Positions 41,540 to 54,244 of a stretch of 64,000 nucleotides of DNA are shown here, piece after piece. The notes beneath the pieces were generated by a model. That model was not told the DNA's origin. It searched no databases and saw only the letters and a list, made by a program, of their open reading frames with translations. This stretch comes from Achatina immaculata (Eukaryota > Mollusca > Gastropoda > Stylommatophora > Achatinidae). The DNA is taken from the NCBI GenBank assembly GCA_009760885.1, contig CM019701.1, forward strand, positions 38,057,197 through 38,121,196, written 5' to 3'. Within the stretch, counting starts at the first letter, position 1. The number at the start of each line of letters is the position of its first letter. The position numbers were made by a program, and so were the translations under genes.

Positions 41540-44500
41540 GCCAGAAACAGCTTCGGTGATCTCTAAATGAACAAATTTTAAAAAAAAACCAGTGGTACAT
41601 ATCTCAAAACTAACGCGTCGAAAACAGCTTCAGATATCTCAGAATGAACACGATGAAAACAGCTTCAAATATCTCAGAATGAACACAATGAAAACAGCTT
41701 CAAATATCTCAGAATGAACACGACGAAAACAGCTTCAGATATCTCAGAATGAACACAATGAAAACAGCTTCAGATATCTCAGAATGAACACGATGAAAAC
41801 AGCTTCAGATATCTCAGAATGAACACAATGAAAACAGCTTCAAATATCTCAGAATGAACACGACAAAAACAGCTTCAGATGTCTCAGAATGAACACAATG
41901 AAAACAGCTTCAGATATCTCAGAATGAACATGTCGAAAACCGTTTCAGATATCTCAGAATGAAAACAGCTTCAAATATCTCAGAATGAACATGTCGAAAA
42001 CAGCTTCAAATATCTCAGAATGAACACAATGAAAACCGCTTCAAATATCTCAGAATGAACACGACGAAAACAGCTTCAGATATCTCAGAATGAACACGTC
42101 GAAAACAGCTTCAGATATCTCAGAATCAACACGATGAAAACAGCTTCAGATATATCAGAATGAACATGTCGAAAATAACTTCAAATATCTCAGAATGAAC
42201 ACGACGAAAACAGCTTCAAATATCTCAGAATGAAGACAATGAAAACAGCTTAAGATATCTCAGAATGAACACAATGAAAACAGCTTCAGATATCTCAGAA
42301 TGAACATGTCGAAAACAGCTTCAGATATCTCAGAATGAACATGTCGAAAACAGCTTCAGATATCCCAGATAGAACACAATGAAAACAGCTTCAGATATCT
42401 CAGAATGAACACGATGAAAACAGCTTCAGATATCTCAGAATGAACACAATGAAAACAGCTTCAGACATCTCAGAATGAACACGTCGAAAACAGCTTCAGA
42501 TATCTCAGAATGAACACGATGAAAACAGCTTCGGATATCTCAGAATGAACATGTCGAAAATAATTTCAGATGTCTCAGAATGAACACAATGAAAACAACT
42601 TCAAATATCTCAGAATGAACACGATGAAAACAGCTTCAGATGTCTCAGAATGAACACAATGAAAACAGCTTCAGATATCTCAGAATGAACACAATGAAAA
42701 CAGCTTCAGATATCTCAGAATGAACACGACGAAAACAGCTTCAGATATCTCAGAATGAACATGTCGAAAACAGCTTCAGATATCTCAGAATGAACATGTC
42801 GAAAACAGCTTCAGATATCTCAGAATGAACACGATGAAAACAGCTTCAGATATCTCAGAATGAACATGTCGAAAATAACTTCAGATGTCTCAGAATGAAC
42901 ACAATGAAAACAGCTTCAGATATCTCAGAATGAACACAATGAAAACAGCTTCAGATATCTCAGAATGAACATGTCGAAAACAGCTTCAGATAGATCAGAA
43001 TGAACATGTCGAAAACAGCTTCAGATATCTGAGAATGAACACGATGAAAACAGCTTCAGATATCTCAGAATGAACACAATGAAAACAGCTTCAAATATCT
43101 CAGAATGAACACGACGAAAACAGCTTCAGATATCTCAGAATGAACATGTCGAAAATAACTTCAGATGTCTCAGAATGAACACAATGAAAACAGCTTCAAA
43201 TATCTCAGAATGAACACGACGAAAATAGTTCAGGTGTCTCAGAATGAACACAATGAAAACAGCTTCAGATATCTCAGAATGAACATGTCGAAAACAGCTT
43301 CAGATATATCAGAATGAACATGTCGAAAACAGCTTCAGATATCTCAGAATGAACACGATGAAAACAGCTTCAGATATCTCAGAATGAACACAATGAAAAC
43401 AGCTTCAGATATCTCAGAATGAACATGTCGAAAACAGCTTCAGATATCTCAGAATGAACATGATGAAAACAGCTTCAAATATCTCAGAATGAACACAATG
43501 AAAACAGCTTCAAATATCTCAGAATGAACACGACGAAAACAGCTTCAGATATCTCAGAATGAACACAATGAAAACAGCTTCAGATATCTCAGAATGAACA
43601 CGATGAAAACAGCTTCAGATATCTCAGAATGAACACAATGAAAACAGCTTCAAATATCTCAGAATGAACACGACGAAAATAGCTTCAGGTGTCTCAGAAT
43701 GAACACAATGAAAACAGCTTCAGATATCTCAGAATGAACATGTCGAAAACAGCTTCAGATATCTCAGAATGAACACAATGAAAACAGCTTCAGATATCTC
43801 AGAATGAACATGTCGAAAACAGCTTCAAATATCTCAGAATGAACACAATGAAAACAGCTTCAAATATCTCAGAATGAACACGACGAAAACAGCTTCAGAT
43901 ATCTCAGAATGAACACGTCGAAAACAGCTTCAGATATCTCAGAATAAACACGATGAAAACAGCTTCAGATATATCAGAATGAACATGTCGAAAATAACTT
44001 CAGATGTCTCAGAATGAACACGACGAAAACAGCTTCAGATATCTCAGAATGAACACGATGAAAACAGCTTCAGATATCTCAGAATGAACACAATGAAAAC
44101 AGCTTCAGATATCTCAGAATGAACATGTCGAAAACAGCTTCAGATATCTCAGAATGAACATGTCGAAAACAGCTTCAGATATCCCAGATAGAACACAATG
44201 AAAACAGCTTCAGATATCTCAGAATGAACACAATGAAAACAGCTTCAGATATCTCAGAATGAACACAATGAAAACAGCTTCAGACATCTCAGAATGAACA
44301 CGTCGAAAACAGCTTCAGATATCTCAGAATGAACACGATGAAAACAGCTTCGGATATCTCAGAATGAACATGTCGAAAATAATTTCAGATGTCTCAGAAT
44401 GAACACAATGAAAACAACTTCAAATATCTCAGAATGAACACGATGAAAACAGCTTCAGATGTCTCAGAATGAACACAATGAAAACAGCTTCAGATATCTC

Positions 44501-45510
44501 AGAATGAACACAATGAAAACAGCTTCAGATATCTCAGAATAAACACGATGAAAACAGCTTCAGATATCTCAGAATGAACATGACGAAAACAGCTTCAGAT
44601 ATCTCAGAATGAACATGTCGAAAACAGCTTCAGATATCTCAGAATGAACACGATGAAAACAGCTTCAGATATCTCAGAATGAACACAATGAAAACAGCTT
44701 CAGATATCTCAGAATGAACACGATGAAAACAGCTTCAAATATCTCAGAATGAACACGACGAAAACAGCTTCAGATATCTCAGAATGAACATGTCGAAAAC
44801 AGCTTCAGATATCTCAGAATGAACACGACGGAAACAGCTTCAGATATCTCAGAATGAACACAATGAAAACAGCTTCAGATATCTCAGAATGAACACGATG
44901 AAAACAGCTTCAAATATCTCAGAATGAACATGTCGAAAACAGCTTCAGATATCTCAGAATGAACATGTCGAAAACAGCTTCAGATATCTCAGAATGAACA
45001 CGATGAAAACAGCTTCAGATATCTCAGAATGAACATGTCGAAAATAACTTCAGATGTCTCAGAATGAACACAATGAAAACAGCTTCAAATATCTCAGAAT
45101 GAACACGACGAAAACAGCTTCAGATATCTCAGAATGAACACAATGAAAACAGCTTCAGATATCTCAGAATGAACATGTCGAAAACAGCTTCAGATATCTC
45201 AGAATGAACATGTCGAAAACAGCTTCAGATATCTCAGAATGAACACGATGAAAACAGCTTCAGATATCTCAGAATGAACACGATGAAAACAGCTTCAGAT
45301 ATCTCAGAATGAACACAATGAAAACAGCTTCAGATATCTCAGAATGAACATGTCGAAAACAGCTTCAGATATCTCAGAATGAACACGTCGAAAACAGCTT
45401 CAGATATCTCAGAATGAACATGTCGAAAACAGCTTCAGATATCTCAGAATGAACACGTCGAAAACAGTTTCAGATGTCTCAAAACGAGCATATCAAAAAC
45501 AACGATTAAA
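41540..45510. repeat. 35-bp satellite, ~113 units, with 1,819-bp duplication
   Basis: Unit: CAGCTTCAGATATCTCAGAA then TGAACACAATGAAAA. The main variation is in the segment after GAACA (CAATG, CGATG, CGACG, CGTCG, TGTCG). Rare markers repeat at a fixed distance: CCCAGATAGAA at 42364 and 44183, TTCGGATATC at 42530 and 44349. The spacing is 1,819 bp, that is 52 units minus one base, and the missing base is visible at 43220 (AATAGTTCAGG). A shorter 455-bp repeat (13 units) separates CAGGTGTC at 43231 and 43686. EcoRV sites (GATATC) recur in most units. Confidence 0.97.
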
Positions 45511-45514
45511 ATGT

Positions 45515-46180
45515 CAGAGTGACTTTTACTTTTCTTGATATAATGAGATCATCATCATCATCATGCTGTGTCATTTTCGCAAAGTAGACTGTAAGTACTG
45601 GAACTCCAGTCTGGCCTATTACGTTTTTAACCGTACCTCTTTACATCTCTTGCTGAACTCTTCATGTCGCCTGTTCTTCTGTATCAGCGTTTTCTCTTGA
45701 TCTTTGCCTCCCTGTGGTTTACACTTACGGTTCGCCATCTGTAGTTCGCCAGTTATGACGAGTGCATTATTTCTTCCTCACTAATTCATAACTATACTTT
45801 CAGAACATTCATTTTCGCGTTTTAGAAAAACTTTAATCATTTCTCCTTTTCTCCATAAAATTATTATTTTCGCGGAACTTCTGCTGGGGTTTTTTTTTAC
45901 CTAAACATTGACTAGGGGACCACAAAAGTTCACAAAATGATGCTTCGACCATATGGCGTATAAATAATGAGCATTTGATCTGATCAGATGTACCGAGAAT
46001 TCTCCAGGGAAAGATACTGAAACGAACCTCCCACTTCACCATCTCAGTTTTCTTTCTGATAAAACGAGAACAAACGTTGCATCCGAGTAGATTCATAGTC
46101 CCTAGAGACGGGAAAATATCACATGGGGAAAATGATTCTGTTTTTATAGGAGAAAACATACAAGAATACTAGTATGTAAC
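45515..46180. other. Spacer between two large satellites
   Basis: Starts with a short (ATC)n run at 45551-45563. A 108-codon minus-strand open frame (45833-46159) matches no family I know. Confidence 0.4.
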
Positions 46181-46194
46181 GTGGTTGTGCCCCT

Positions 46195-48580
46195 TGTGTG
46201 AAAGTTTTGGTTTCTAGTAGACGTTTTACTGATGATATGGGTAAATGAGTGGGTTTCTAATAAACGTTTTACTGAGATGTGGGTAAATGAGCGGGTTTCT
46301 AGTAGACGTTTTACTGAGATGTGGGGAAATAAATGATCAAGTTTATAGTAGACGTTTTACTGAGATGTGGGGAAATAAATGATCAAGTTTATAGTAGACA
46401 TTTTCCTAATGATGTGGGTAAATGAGCGGGTTTCTAGTAGACGTTTTACTGAGATGTGGGGAAATAAATGATCAAGTTTATAGTAGACATTTTCCTAATG
46501 ATGTGGGTAAATGAGCGGGTTTCTAGTAGACATTTTCCTAATGATGTGGGTAAATGAGCGGGTTTCTAGTAGACGTTTTACTGAGATGTGGGGAAATAAA
46601 TGATCAAGTTTATAGTAGACATTTTCCTAATGATGTGGGTAAATGAGCGGGTTTCTAGTAGACGTTTTCCTAATGATGTGGATAAATGATCAGATTTCTA
46701 GTAGACGTTTTACTGAGATGTGGGGAAATAAATGATCAAGTTTATAGTAGACATTTTCCTAATGATGTGGGTAAATGAGCGGGTTTCTAGTAGACGTTTT
46801 CCTAATGATGTGGATAAATGATCAGATTTCTAGTAGACGTTTTCCTAATGATGTGGGTAAATGAGCGGGTTTCTAGTAGACATTTTCCTAATGATGTGGG
46901 TAAATGAGCGGGTTTCTAGTAGACATTTTCCTAATGATGTGGGTAAATGAGCGGGTTTCTAGTAGACATTTTCCTAATGATGTGGGTAAATGAGCGGGTT
47001 TCTAGTAGACATTTTCCTAATGATGTGGGTAAATGAGCGGGTTTCTAGTAGACGTTTTACTGAGATGTGGGGAAATAAATGATCAAGTTTATAGTAGACA
47101 TTTTCCTAATGATGTGGGTAAATGAGCGGGTTTCTAGTAGACATTTTCCTAATGATGTGGGTAAATGAGCGGGTTTCTAGTAGACATTTTCCTAATGATG
47201 TGGGTAAATGAGCGGGTTTCTAGTAGACATTTTCCTAATGATGTGGGTAAATGAGCGGGTTTCTAGTAGACATTTTCCTAATGATGTGGGTAAATGAGCG
47301 GGTTTCTAGTAGACATTTTCCTAATGATGTGGGTAAATGAGCGGGTTTCTAGTAGACATTTTCCTAATGATGTGGGTAAATGAGCGGGTTTCTAGTAGAC
47401 ATTTTCCTAAGATGTGGGTAAATGAGCGGGTTTCTAGTAGACATTTTCCTGACGATGTGTGTAAATAAATTATCAGGTTTCTAGTAGACGTTTTACTGAG
47501 ATGTGGGGAAATAAATGATCAGGTTTCTAGTAGACATTTTCCTAATGATGTGGGTAAATGAGCAGGTTTCTAGTAGACGTTTTACTGAGATTTAGGGAAA
47601 TAAATGATCAAGTTTATAGTAGACATTTTCCTAATGATGTAGGTAAATGAGCGGGTTTCTAGTAGATATTTTCCTAATGATGTGGGTAAATGAGCGGGTT
47701 TATAGTAGACGTTTTACTGAGATGTGGGGAAATAAATGATCAAGTTTATAGTAGACATTTTCCTAATGATGTGGGTAAATGATCATGTTTCTAGTAGTCG
47801 TTTTCCTAATGATGTGGATAAATGATCAGATTTCTAGTAGACGATTTAATAATGATGTGAGTAAATGATCAGATTTCTAGTAGACGATTTCCTAATGATG
47901 TGGGAAAATGGTCAGGTTTCTAGTAGACGTTTTACTGATGATATGGGTAAATGAGTAGATTTCTAATAAACGTTTTACTGAGATGTGGGTAAATGAGCGG
48001 GTTTCTAGTAGACATTTTCCTGACGATGTGTGTAAATAAATTATCAGGTTTCTAGTAGACGTTTTACTGAGATGTGGGGAAATAAATGATCAGGTTTCTA
48101 GTAGACATTTTCCTAATGATGTGGGTAAATGAGCAGGTTTCTAGTAGACGTTTTACTGAGATTTAGGGAAATAAATGATCAAGTTTATAGTAGACATTTT
48201 CCTAATGATGTAGGTAAATGAGCGGGTTTCTAGTAGATATTTTCCTAATGATGTGGGTAAATGAGCGGGTTTATAGTAGACGTTTTACTGAGATGTGGGG
48301 AAATAAATGATCAAGTTTATAGTAGACATTTTCCTAATGATGTGGGTAAATGATCATGTTTCTAGTAGTCGTTTTCCTAATGATGTGGATAAATGATCAG
48401 ATTTCTAGTAGACGATTTAATAATGATGTGAGTAAATGATCAGATTTCTAGTAGACGATTTCCTAATGATGTGGGAAAATGGTCAGGTTTCTAGTAGACG
48501 TTTTCCTAATGATGTGGATAAATGATTAGATTTCTAGTAAACGTTTTCCTGATGAAATGGGTAAATGAACAGGTGCATTT
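46195..48580. repeat. 43/44-bp satellite, ~54 units, with 571-bp duplication
   Basis: Two unit types alternate: a 43-bp type with CATTTTCCTAATGATGTGGG, TAAATGAGCGGG, and a longer type with GTTTTACTGAGATGTGGGGA, AATAAATGATCAAG. Both join through TTTCTAGTAGAC or TTTATAGTAGAC. The marker GACGATGTGTG occurs at 47451 and 48022, so a block of about 500 bp is duplicated at 571-bp distance. Confidence 0.96.
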
Positions 48581-48904
48581 AACGCAATCGTTAGCTAGAA
48601 AACAAATCGCCACGTACGTATATTTAGAAATGTGTGTTCGTGTTTGGGTTTATGTCTGAGAGAAAAGATAAAGGGAGGGAAGCGAACAAATAGAGAAAGT
48701 GTATTATCCTTGTTTTGAGGACTGGGTTTTAGTTGTGAAACTTTATTTCTCTAAACAAACTATATAAATTCTCTTCAAATCTTCTGTTCTAAAATTCCTG
48801 AGATTTCTTCACCCGAAGTTTGTAGGACGTCCCTCGGCTTCTTGTTTCTTACTGGGCATGGAGCATGCATTGTCTTCTTTCCCTTGTGTTCGGATCAAAT
48901 GATA

Positions 48905-49190
48905 CGAGGCTCTTATAATATGTAGGAGTGTCAGAATGAACTATCTTCATTCGCGTGTGTTCAGATCAAATAATAAGAGGCTCTCACATAATATGTAGGA
49001 GTGTCAGAATGAAGTATCTTCATTCGCGTGTGTTCAGATCAAATAATAAGAGGCTCTCACATAATATGTAGGAGTGTCAGAATGAAGTATCTTCATTCGC
49101 GTGTGTTCAGATCAAATAATAAGAGGCTCTCACATAATATGTAGGAGTGTCAGAATGAAGTATCTTCATTCGCGTGTGTTCCTAGCATAG
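48905..49190. repeat. 73-bp minisatellite, 4 units
   Basis: AGGAGTGTCAGAATGAAGTA begins units at 48924, 48997, 49070 and 49143, an exact 73-bp spacing. The last three are almost identical. Confidence 0.96.
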
Positions 49191-49504
49191 GACTGACTCA
49201 CACATTTCTTCTGGTATCTCTTAAATATACTTTCTTTATTCCTTTGTGTTCCGACCAAATTCTAGGGTCTTCTTCTTCTTCTTCTTCTTTTTTTCATTCC
49301 AAAACAACGCTAGCAGTACTGGCAGATCTTGCACACCAGTGCGAATCAATGTTCAAAGTGATAAATAATTTGAAAAGTAGCATATTTCCAGCTCTGTTTT
49401 TACATGTTAGAGCAACTTCCTTTCAGTTTCTTTCTACCAACATTTCTCATCAGAATTTACTCCGGCGCGGCAGGGAGATTAATTCAAGAAATGAAAGGGT
49501 TAAA

Positions 49505-50165
49505 TGTAATAAAGACATTTTCTTATCTTTGATGAAGATGAAACCATGGTCCATAAATAAGAGAGTACAGCGATAAATGGAGGCCATGGAAATGTGGTTC
49601 ATAAGAAGGATGTTGAAGGTACCGTGGACAGCCAAGAAAACCAACGAAGATGTCTTAAGAGAGGCTGGAGTTAAAAGGCAAATTACAGCAAAGTTCAGAG
49701 GCAGACAAGCGAGATTTCTATGACATTTTCTGAGAAGAGGAAAATTGGAACACATTGTGACAAATGGAAAAACTGAGGGAGAAAGAGAAGAAGAGACAGA
49801 GGAAGACAGAGAGAGAAGTTACTGGATGGGCTATCAGTGTGGCTAGAAAGAAAGTCACCGGCGGATCTCATAATCAAGTCTAAGGACAGGGAATTGTGGA
49901 GAGAAATGATCACCTACGCAACAGGGCACGGCACTTGATTGATTGATTGATTGATTGAAGATGGAACAATGCGACATAAAGATAAAAATCTAAACATTAC
50001 GGAATAAAAAAATAAAGACATTATTTATATTTCATGAAGATGGTACAAGGCGACATAAAGATAAAAATCTAAGCATTACTGAATCAAAATAAAGACATCG
50101 TATTTGATGAAGATGCAACAAGGCGACATAAAGATAAAAATCTAAACGTTACTGAATCAAAAATA
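49505..50165. repeat. ~75-bp minisatellite split by an RTE fragment
   Basis: Units with GATGAAGATG, GCGACATAAAGATAAAAATC and TAAACATTACTGAATC at 49958, 50037 and 50109. A partial unit lies upstream at 49505-49540. Confidence 0.85.
49541..49955 (+). mobile_element. RTE 3' end with (TTGA)n tail and 8-bp TSD
   Basis: Reads WSINKRVQR, a stop, [37 protein letters not shown], an early stop and LRRGKLEHIVTNGKTEGE, then a frameshifted RGRP region and (TTGA)n. TGAAGATG at 49533-49540 and 49956-49963 is a likely target-site duplication. Confidence 0.88.
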
Positions 50166-50169
50166 AAGA

Positions 50170-51850
50170 AACATATGATTATTAACTTGAATCCGTCACA
50201 GTATTTCATTTTACTTCTAACAGATAAAAAAAAAGATATATTCAAAACAGTCTCTCTCCATTTCTTCTCAATTAACTGTCTATTTAACCGTCACCGGAGG
50301 AAGTCAGTCGTAAAAAAGAAAGAAGGTCTATACTTGATACGACTTGAGAACCACCTGCGGTTGGGATCATTTTGCTCATTTCTTGCTAATAAACCTAATT
50401 AACCAAACAGATTCTGGGGAGTACACCTGATTTAATTAGTACAGGAGAATGCATTTCAGTTTATTTGAGGTTTGTTTTTTGGCGGGTTAGTTCCCATCTT
50501 GTTTCAAACGGAAATATTTCGTGGAGTTGTGCGGACCCAGGACCCATTTGGTTATTCAGAGTTGCCAATAACCATTTACAGCAGGAAGTCTTGGCCTGGA
50601 ACCCTCGTGCCTTCGGCTGGTGGTAACAAGCTGAACACGTGCGTAAACAAATTAGCCGCCATCTTGAACGGAAGTGATCGTTATTCGTGTGGAGATACTG
50701 TTTTGTTGACAGGTGGAACAATGAATAGGGTTAAAAATAAACTCGTAATTGCTACACTAAAAGACCAAAAAATGCCAGAGCCACACAAACAGCTTTATAC
50801 TAAAAATACCCGCCATGTTTTACAGGTACATGACGTGATGCCTATATTCAGCTTACATTACCGTTTAAAATTTGAATATCCATGCATCCGGATAAAACCA
50901 TTATAGAATAAGTTATTTTATTTGAATTTTTTTGTTCAGCTAACCATCTACGTGGCTTATGTCATGGAAAAGCTTTTTTTTTAAAGTCTTCAACTTCCGA
51001 ACAAAATAATATCATAATACTATTCGTGGCTGTGAGCATTTTGAGAAGACTGGTTTTTTAGACTCGCATCGCGAATAAAAAATAAAAAAAAACACTGCAC
51101 CCACAGTCTGTATCCCATATAGTTCCTGTCTTAGAAGATCTACACTACAGCATGAAGAAGAAAGAACTAAAGTTTCTAGTTTTATTAAGATACAATGAAC
51201 AGCAATAAAACACCATCATCACCAACAACAACAACAACAACAACCAACAGCAACAACAACCCGTTAATGTAAAAATCAAAGAATTCAAGATCGGGAGCAG
51301 TGTAGCTAAGACACTGGAATGCGAGGAAAGAAAATTATTTTTATCACAAGAAAATTCTCGTAGAAACTGGAAGTTTACGTTGGATGTAAAGCTGTGAAAG
51401 ACAGGGTAGACAGATACGCAGCCATGAAATACAGAGGAGACAAGATATGAGGCCGGGAAACACAGAGGAAACGCTTATAAAATGCCAAAGTCTTGAAAGA
51501 GAATGTTGATAAGAGAAAAGTAAACACGCCATGAGACTAAGATTCGAGCTCGCTGCTGTATACTTTGTCAGTCGTTCATATCGTCTCTGTCCTTTGTTCT
51601 TAAGTGTTAACTCGCTATTCGCTTGGGTTTAGTCCCATGAACGTGGTTCTGATTTTTGCGCAAACTCTAGTATTACATTAATACACTTACAACCGTGTAT
51701 ATTTTATTCTCAAGTGCGCCTGGCCTTGCGGACCGAATGTCTTTGTTTTTAACAGACTTTGAAACCTGGAAACGAAGTGTCATCTTAAAATCGTGCAGCA
51801 CAATGAAGGATTCGAACCCATGATTATTTCCTGTGTTAATGAACAATTAA
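50170..51850. other. Mostly unrecognised sequence
   Basis: Contains a (CAA)n run near 51225-51260. The 144-codon open frame at 50472-50906 matches nothing I know. Sequence around 51805 has a tRNA B-box-like GGATTCGAACCC, too little for a SINE call. Confidence 0.35.
50625..50700. promoter_or_regulatory. Possible promoter with YY1- and ETS-like sites
   Basis: GCCGCCATCTTG (minus strand CAAGATGGCGGC) is a classic YY1 word, followed 4 bp later by CGGAAGTG, an ETS-like core. On the minus strand the ATG in that word opens MAANLFTHVFSLLPPAEGTR, with a stop 28 codons on. Such YY1-ATG pairs often mark first exons, but no good donor was seen. Confidence 0.22.
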
Positions 51851-51856
51851 CCATAG

Positions 51857-52035
51857 AAAAGTAAAAGAACATTTTTGTAGGACTAGACCTCGAAAAAATC
51901 GCACTTTAGTGAGACGTGAGAGGAAGACAAATCACAAGAGAATTACATGGGATTCGAACCACGGACTCTGGTAGGACGAACAGCCGTCTAGCCACGAGAG
52001 AACAGCGTACTAACGAACTATACTATCTCGTACCT
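51857..52035 (-). mobile_element. SINE S1 copy
   Basis: On the minus strand TGGCTAGACGG (A box) and GTGGTTCGAATCCCATG (perfect B box) form a tRNA-like head of about 75 nt. It is followed by TAATTCTCTTGTGATTTGTC and GTCTCACTAAAGTGCGATTT. The best-preserved S1 promoter in the window. Confidence 0.88.
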
Positions 52036-52044
52036 AAAAAAAAA

Positions 52045-53575
52045 AAAATCAATTAATCTTAGAAATACTCGGATATCTGTACTCTAAATTAGATAGTCTA
52101 TTGTTGGTATATGGAAATGGAGCACTGCATTGTACTCCATTAATTTTAAACTGTTTTGAACTATTTTCTCTTCACAACAAGCATCCAAAATCTTTGAATC
52201 AACATTTTTGCAGTTCTCGTCACTGTTTGCACTCAGACAGTTACTGTGACCCAGTATACAACCAGGTGTCCGTAACGTGCATAACAACTTCTGCTTGATA
52301 TTTCCGTTCATTTATTTTTCGGTTTAAAAAAAAACAACTTTGATAGACTTTGCACCTATTAGCACCTGAAATGTTTGTGTTCTGCCGTTGTGGGTTTATT
52401 TGAGGGGTCATTTTGTTCTGTTGATTTTTAATTTAGTTACACGTGTACTTTAATCACGTCCAAAGAGCAGGACATTATTACGAACACTTGAAAGATGTCT
52501 AAAGAACTTTTTCTGTAGTACAGTCCCTCGTAACTGGGATTATGAATATGATTATGAATATGATTATGAATGTGATGATGAATATAATTGTGAATATATT
52601 GGCGGCAAAATAGTAACATCGAATAGCAACAGAAAAGTAGTTAGGAAATGTAGAGAAAATTATAAAACAAACGTCCATGGCACTAGCATGACAGGACGCT
52701 GATAAATGTAAACATGAGAACACAGAGGGAGAACACCGGAGGGACACAGGGATCGTCTGAACAAGGACAGTCAGTGAATAGAGACCGGTCCAGACGTCAG
52801 AGGAAGACCAGCAGAAGAAATTAGGAAAGAGACAGAGAGATGCTTCAGCGGAGAGGCAAGAGGGCCCGGACTCAATAGTGCCCTGAAATTGAAGGCAAAA
52901 TGTGCTGTACGACGAGGACAGTCATGATTTACGATTCTTGGACACTGAGACACAGATAACCAGAGACTGAGACACAGATAACCAGAGACTGAGAGCACTG
53001 GGCTCCGAGACGTAGATAGTTGTGCCCAAGTGATGAACTTACGAACTAGCGGAACTAGAGTTTTAGAAGTCAAGGCTAGGCGACTGTGGTTCACTTGGTT
53101 ATTAAAAGACAAAATTCTTTTGGTTATGTAACTTCCTAGTGAAATGTTTGATGAAATTGCCACAGTCTGTACCAACGATATCGATATAGAAGTGTAAATA
53201 AATTGTATATTTAGCAAGCTGGACGAAGGGACTTCCTCAGTCACTGCATTTGTGTAAGTCCTGATGTTTTCGTGACCACGTGTTCTCTTCATTCATGGAC
53301 CAGTGAAGTTTCTTATGGTGTGACAAAGTTTTAATGTATATGAAAATATATCAGCAATATAAACCTTATAAGAGCTCTTGAAGATAAACAATTTAGAAAG
53401 ATATTTGAAAAGCAAGTAACCTTAATTGGAATTAAGAAGGAGGTATTTGGACAACTTGAATAGACTGTATAAAGTTAAGTGGATACAAGAAGTGGTTGTA
53501 TTGAAAAGAAACATGAATAAAGACATTTCAATTAAGATAAAAAATGGTAAACTGGTGCCGAAACAGTTTTAGTAA
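52045..53575. other. No recognisable gene
   Basis: A short GATTATGAATAT repeat lies at 52540-52590 and a small direct repeat (ACTGAGACACAGATAACCAG) at 52945-52990. The 173-codon minus-strand frame has no known domain. Confidence 0.35.
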
Positions 53576-53579
53576 CTTG

Positions 53580-53915
53580 TACGAACTCCCTGTAACTGCG
53601 AGCTGTTGTTCTTTGCAGCCGATGCTGTAGAGTTGTTGAGGCACAGCATCGTATCGGCGTGGGAGCTGGTTATGGTGGCTACTTTTTCAACCCCGGAGGA
53701 CAGCTAAAAAGCGGGGAACGTGCAGTGCTTCCTTAACAGACTGCAATACCCTGTTAGCTAGGCCCGTTACTGGTGGTACCACGGAGAGGTGAGATAGGGT
53801 CTTGGTCAGCTGTGGTTCGCTGACTCTGAGGCTGGCATATCAGCTATAGGTCGCTGAGGCTGGCATATCAGCTATAGGTCGCTGATTGCCTCGTCGGACA
53901 GCGTCTTCACCTCGT
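53580..53915 (-). mobile_element. Family B repeat with duplicated 5' module
   Basis: Body from CTCCCTGTAACTGCGAGC through CAGCCGATGCTGTAGAG and GGAGCTGGTTATGG to GGTCTTGGTCAGC. It then has two copies of GAGGCTGGCATATCAGCTAT and ends in TTGCCTCGTCGGACAGCG. Confidence 0.9.
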
Positions 53916-53944
53916 TTTAGTAAAAGTAAAGTAAAAAGGTAAAG

Positions 53945-54190
53945 GTAACCCTGTCATGCCTTAGAGGCACATAGGGATGTGGTGTTAGCGCCCATATTTT
54001 CCTTGACCTGTCAGCACACTAGAGGGTGATATGGTCAGTATCACGCCTGGCCGCCTTTCCTTCCCCAACTCCAGAAGAAGTCGGGTACCCATTTCTACAG
54101 CTGGGTGACTGGGGTGCCGCGGCGGGATTCGAGCCCCCGACCTTCGCCATGAGAGACCAGTGCGCTAACCACTTCGCCACTCAAACCCCG
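53945..54190 (-). mobile_element. SINE S2 copy
   Basis: The minus-strand head GAGTGGCGAAGTGGTTAGCG (A box TGGCGAAGTGG) and GGGGGCTCGAATCCCGCC (B box) are tRNA-like. The body has CCCAGCTGTAGAAATGGGTA and the end GACAGGTCAAGGAAAATATG. About 240 bp. Confidence 0.88.
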
Positions 54191-54244
54191 TTTTAGTAAC
54201 ATACATATATTAAAGTTAATGGGTATGATCAAATAGTTTAGATC

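Noticed and set aside
41540..45510. CRISPR-like array
   Set aside because: Units are contiguous 35-bp copies with no unique spacers, in a eukaryotic context: a satellite.
45833..46159. 108-codon gene between the satellites
   Set aside because: No domain, no splice signals, and similar frames are expected by chance.
50472..50906. 144-codon plus-strand gene
   Set aside because: No recognisable domain and no splice or promoter evidence for this frame; the possible promoter points the other way.
51800..51856. Third SINE family from GGATTCGAACCC
   Set aside because: Only a B-box-like word; no A box at the right distance and no second copy.
52771..53292. 173-codon minus-strand gene
   Set aside because: No family resemblance; composition looks like translated non-coding DNA with short direct repeats.
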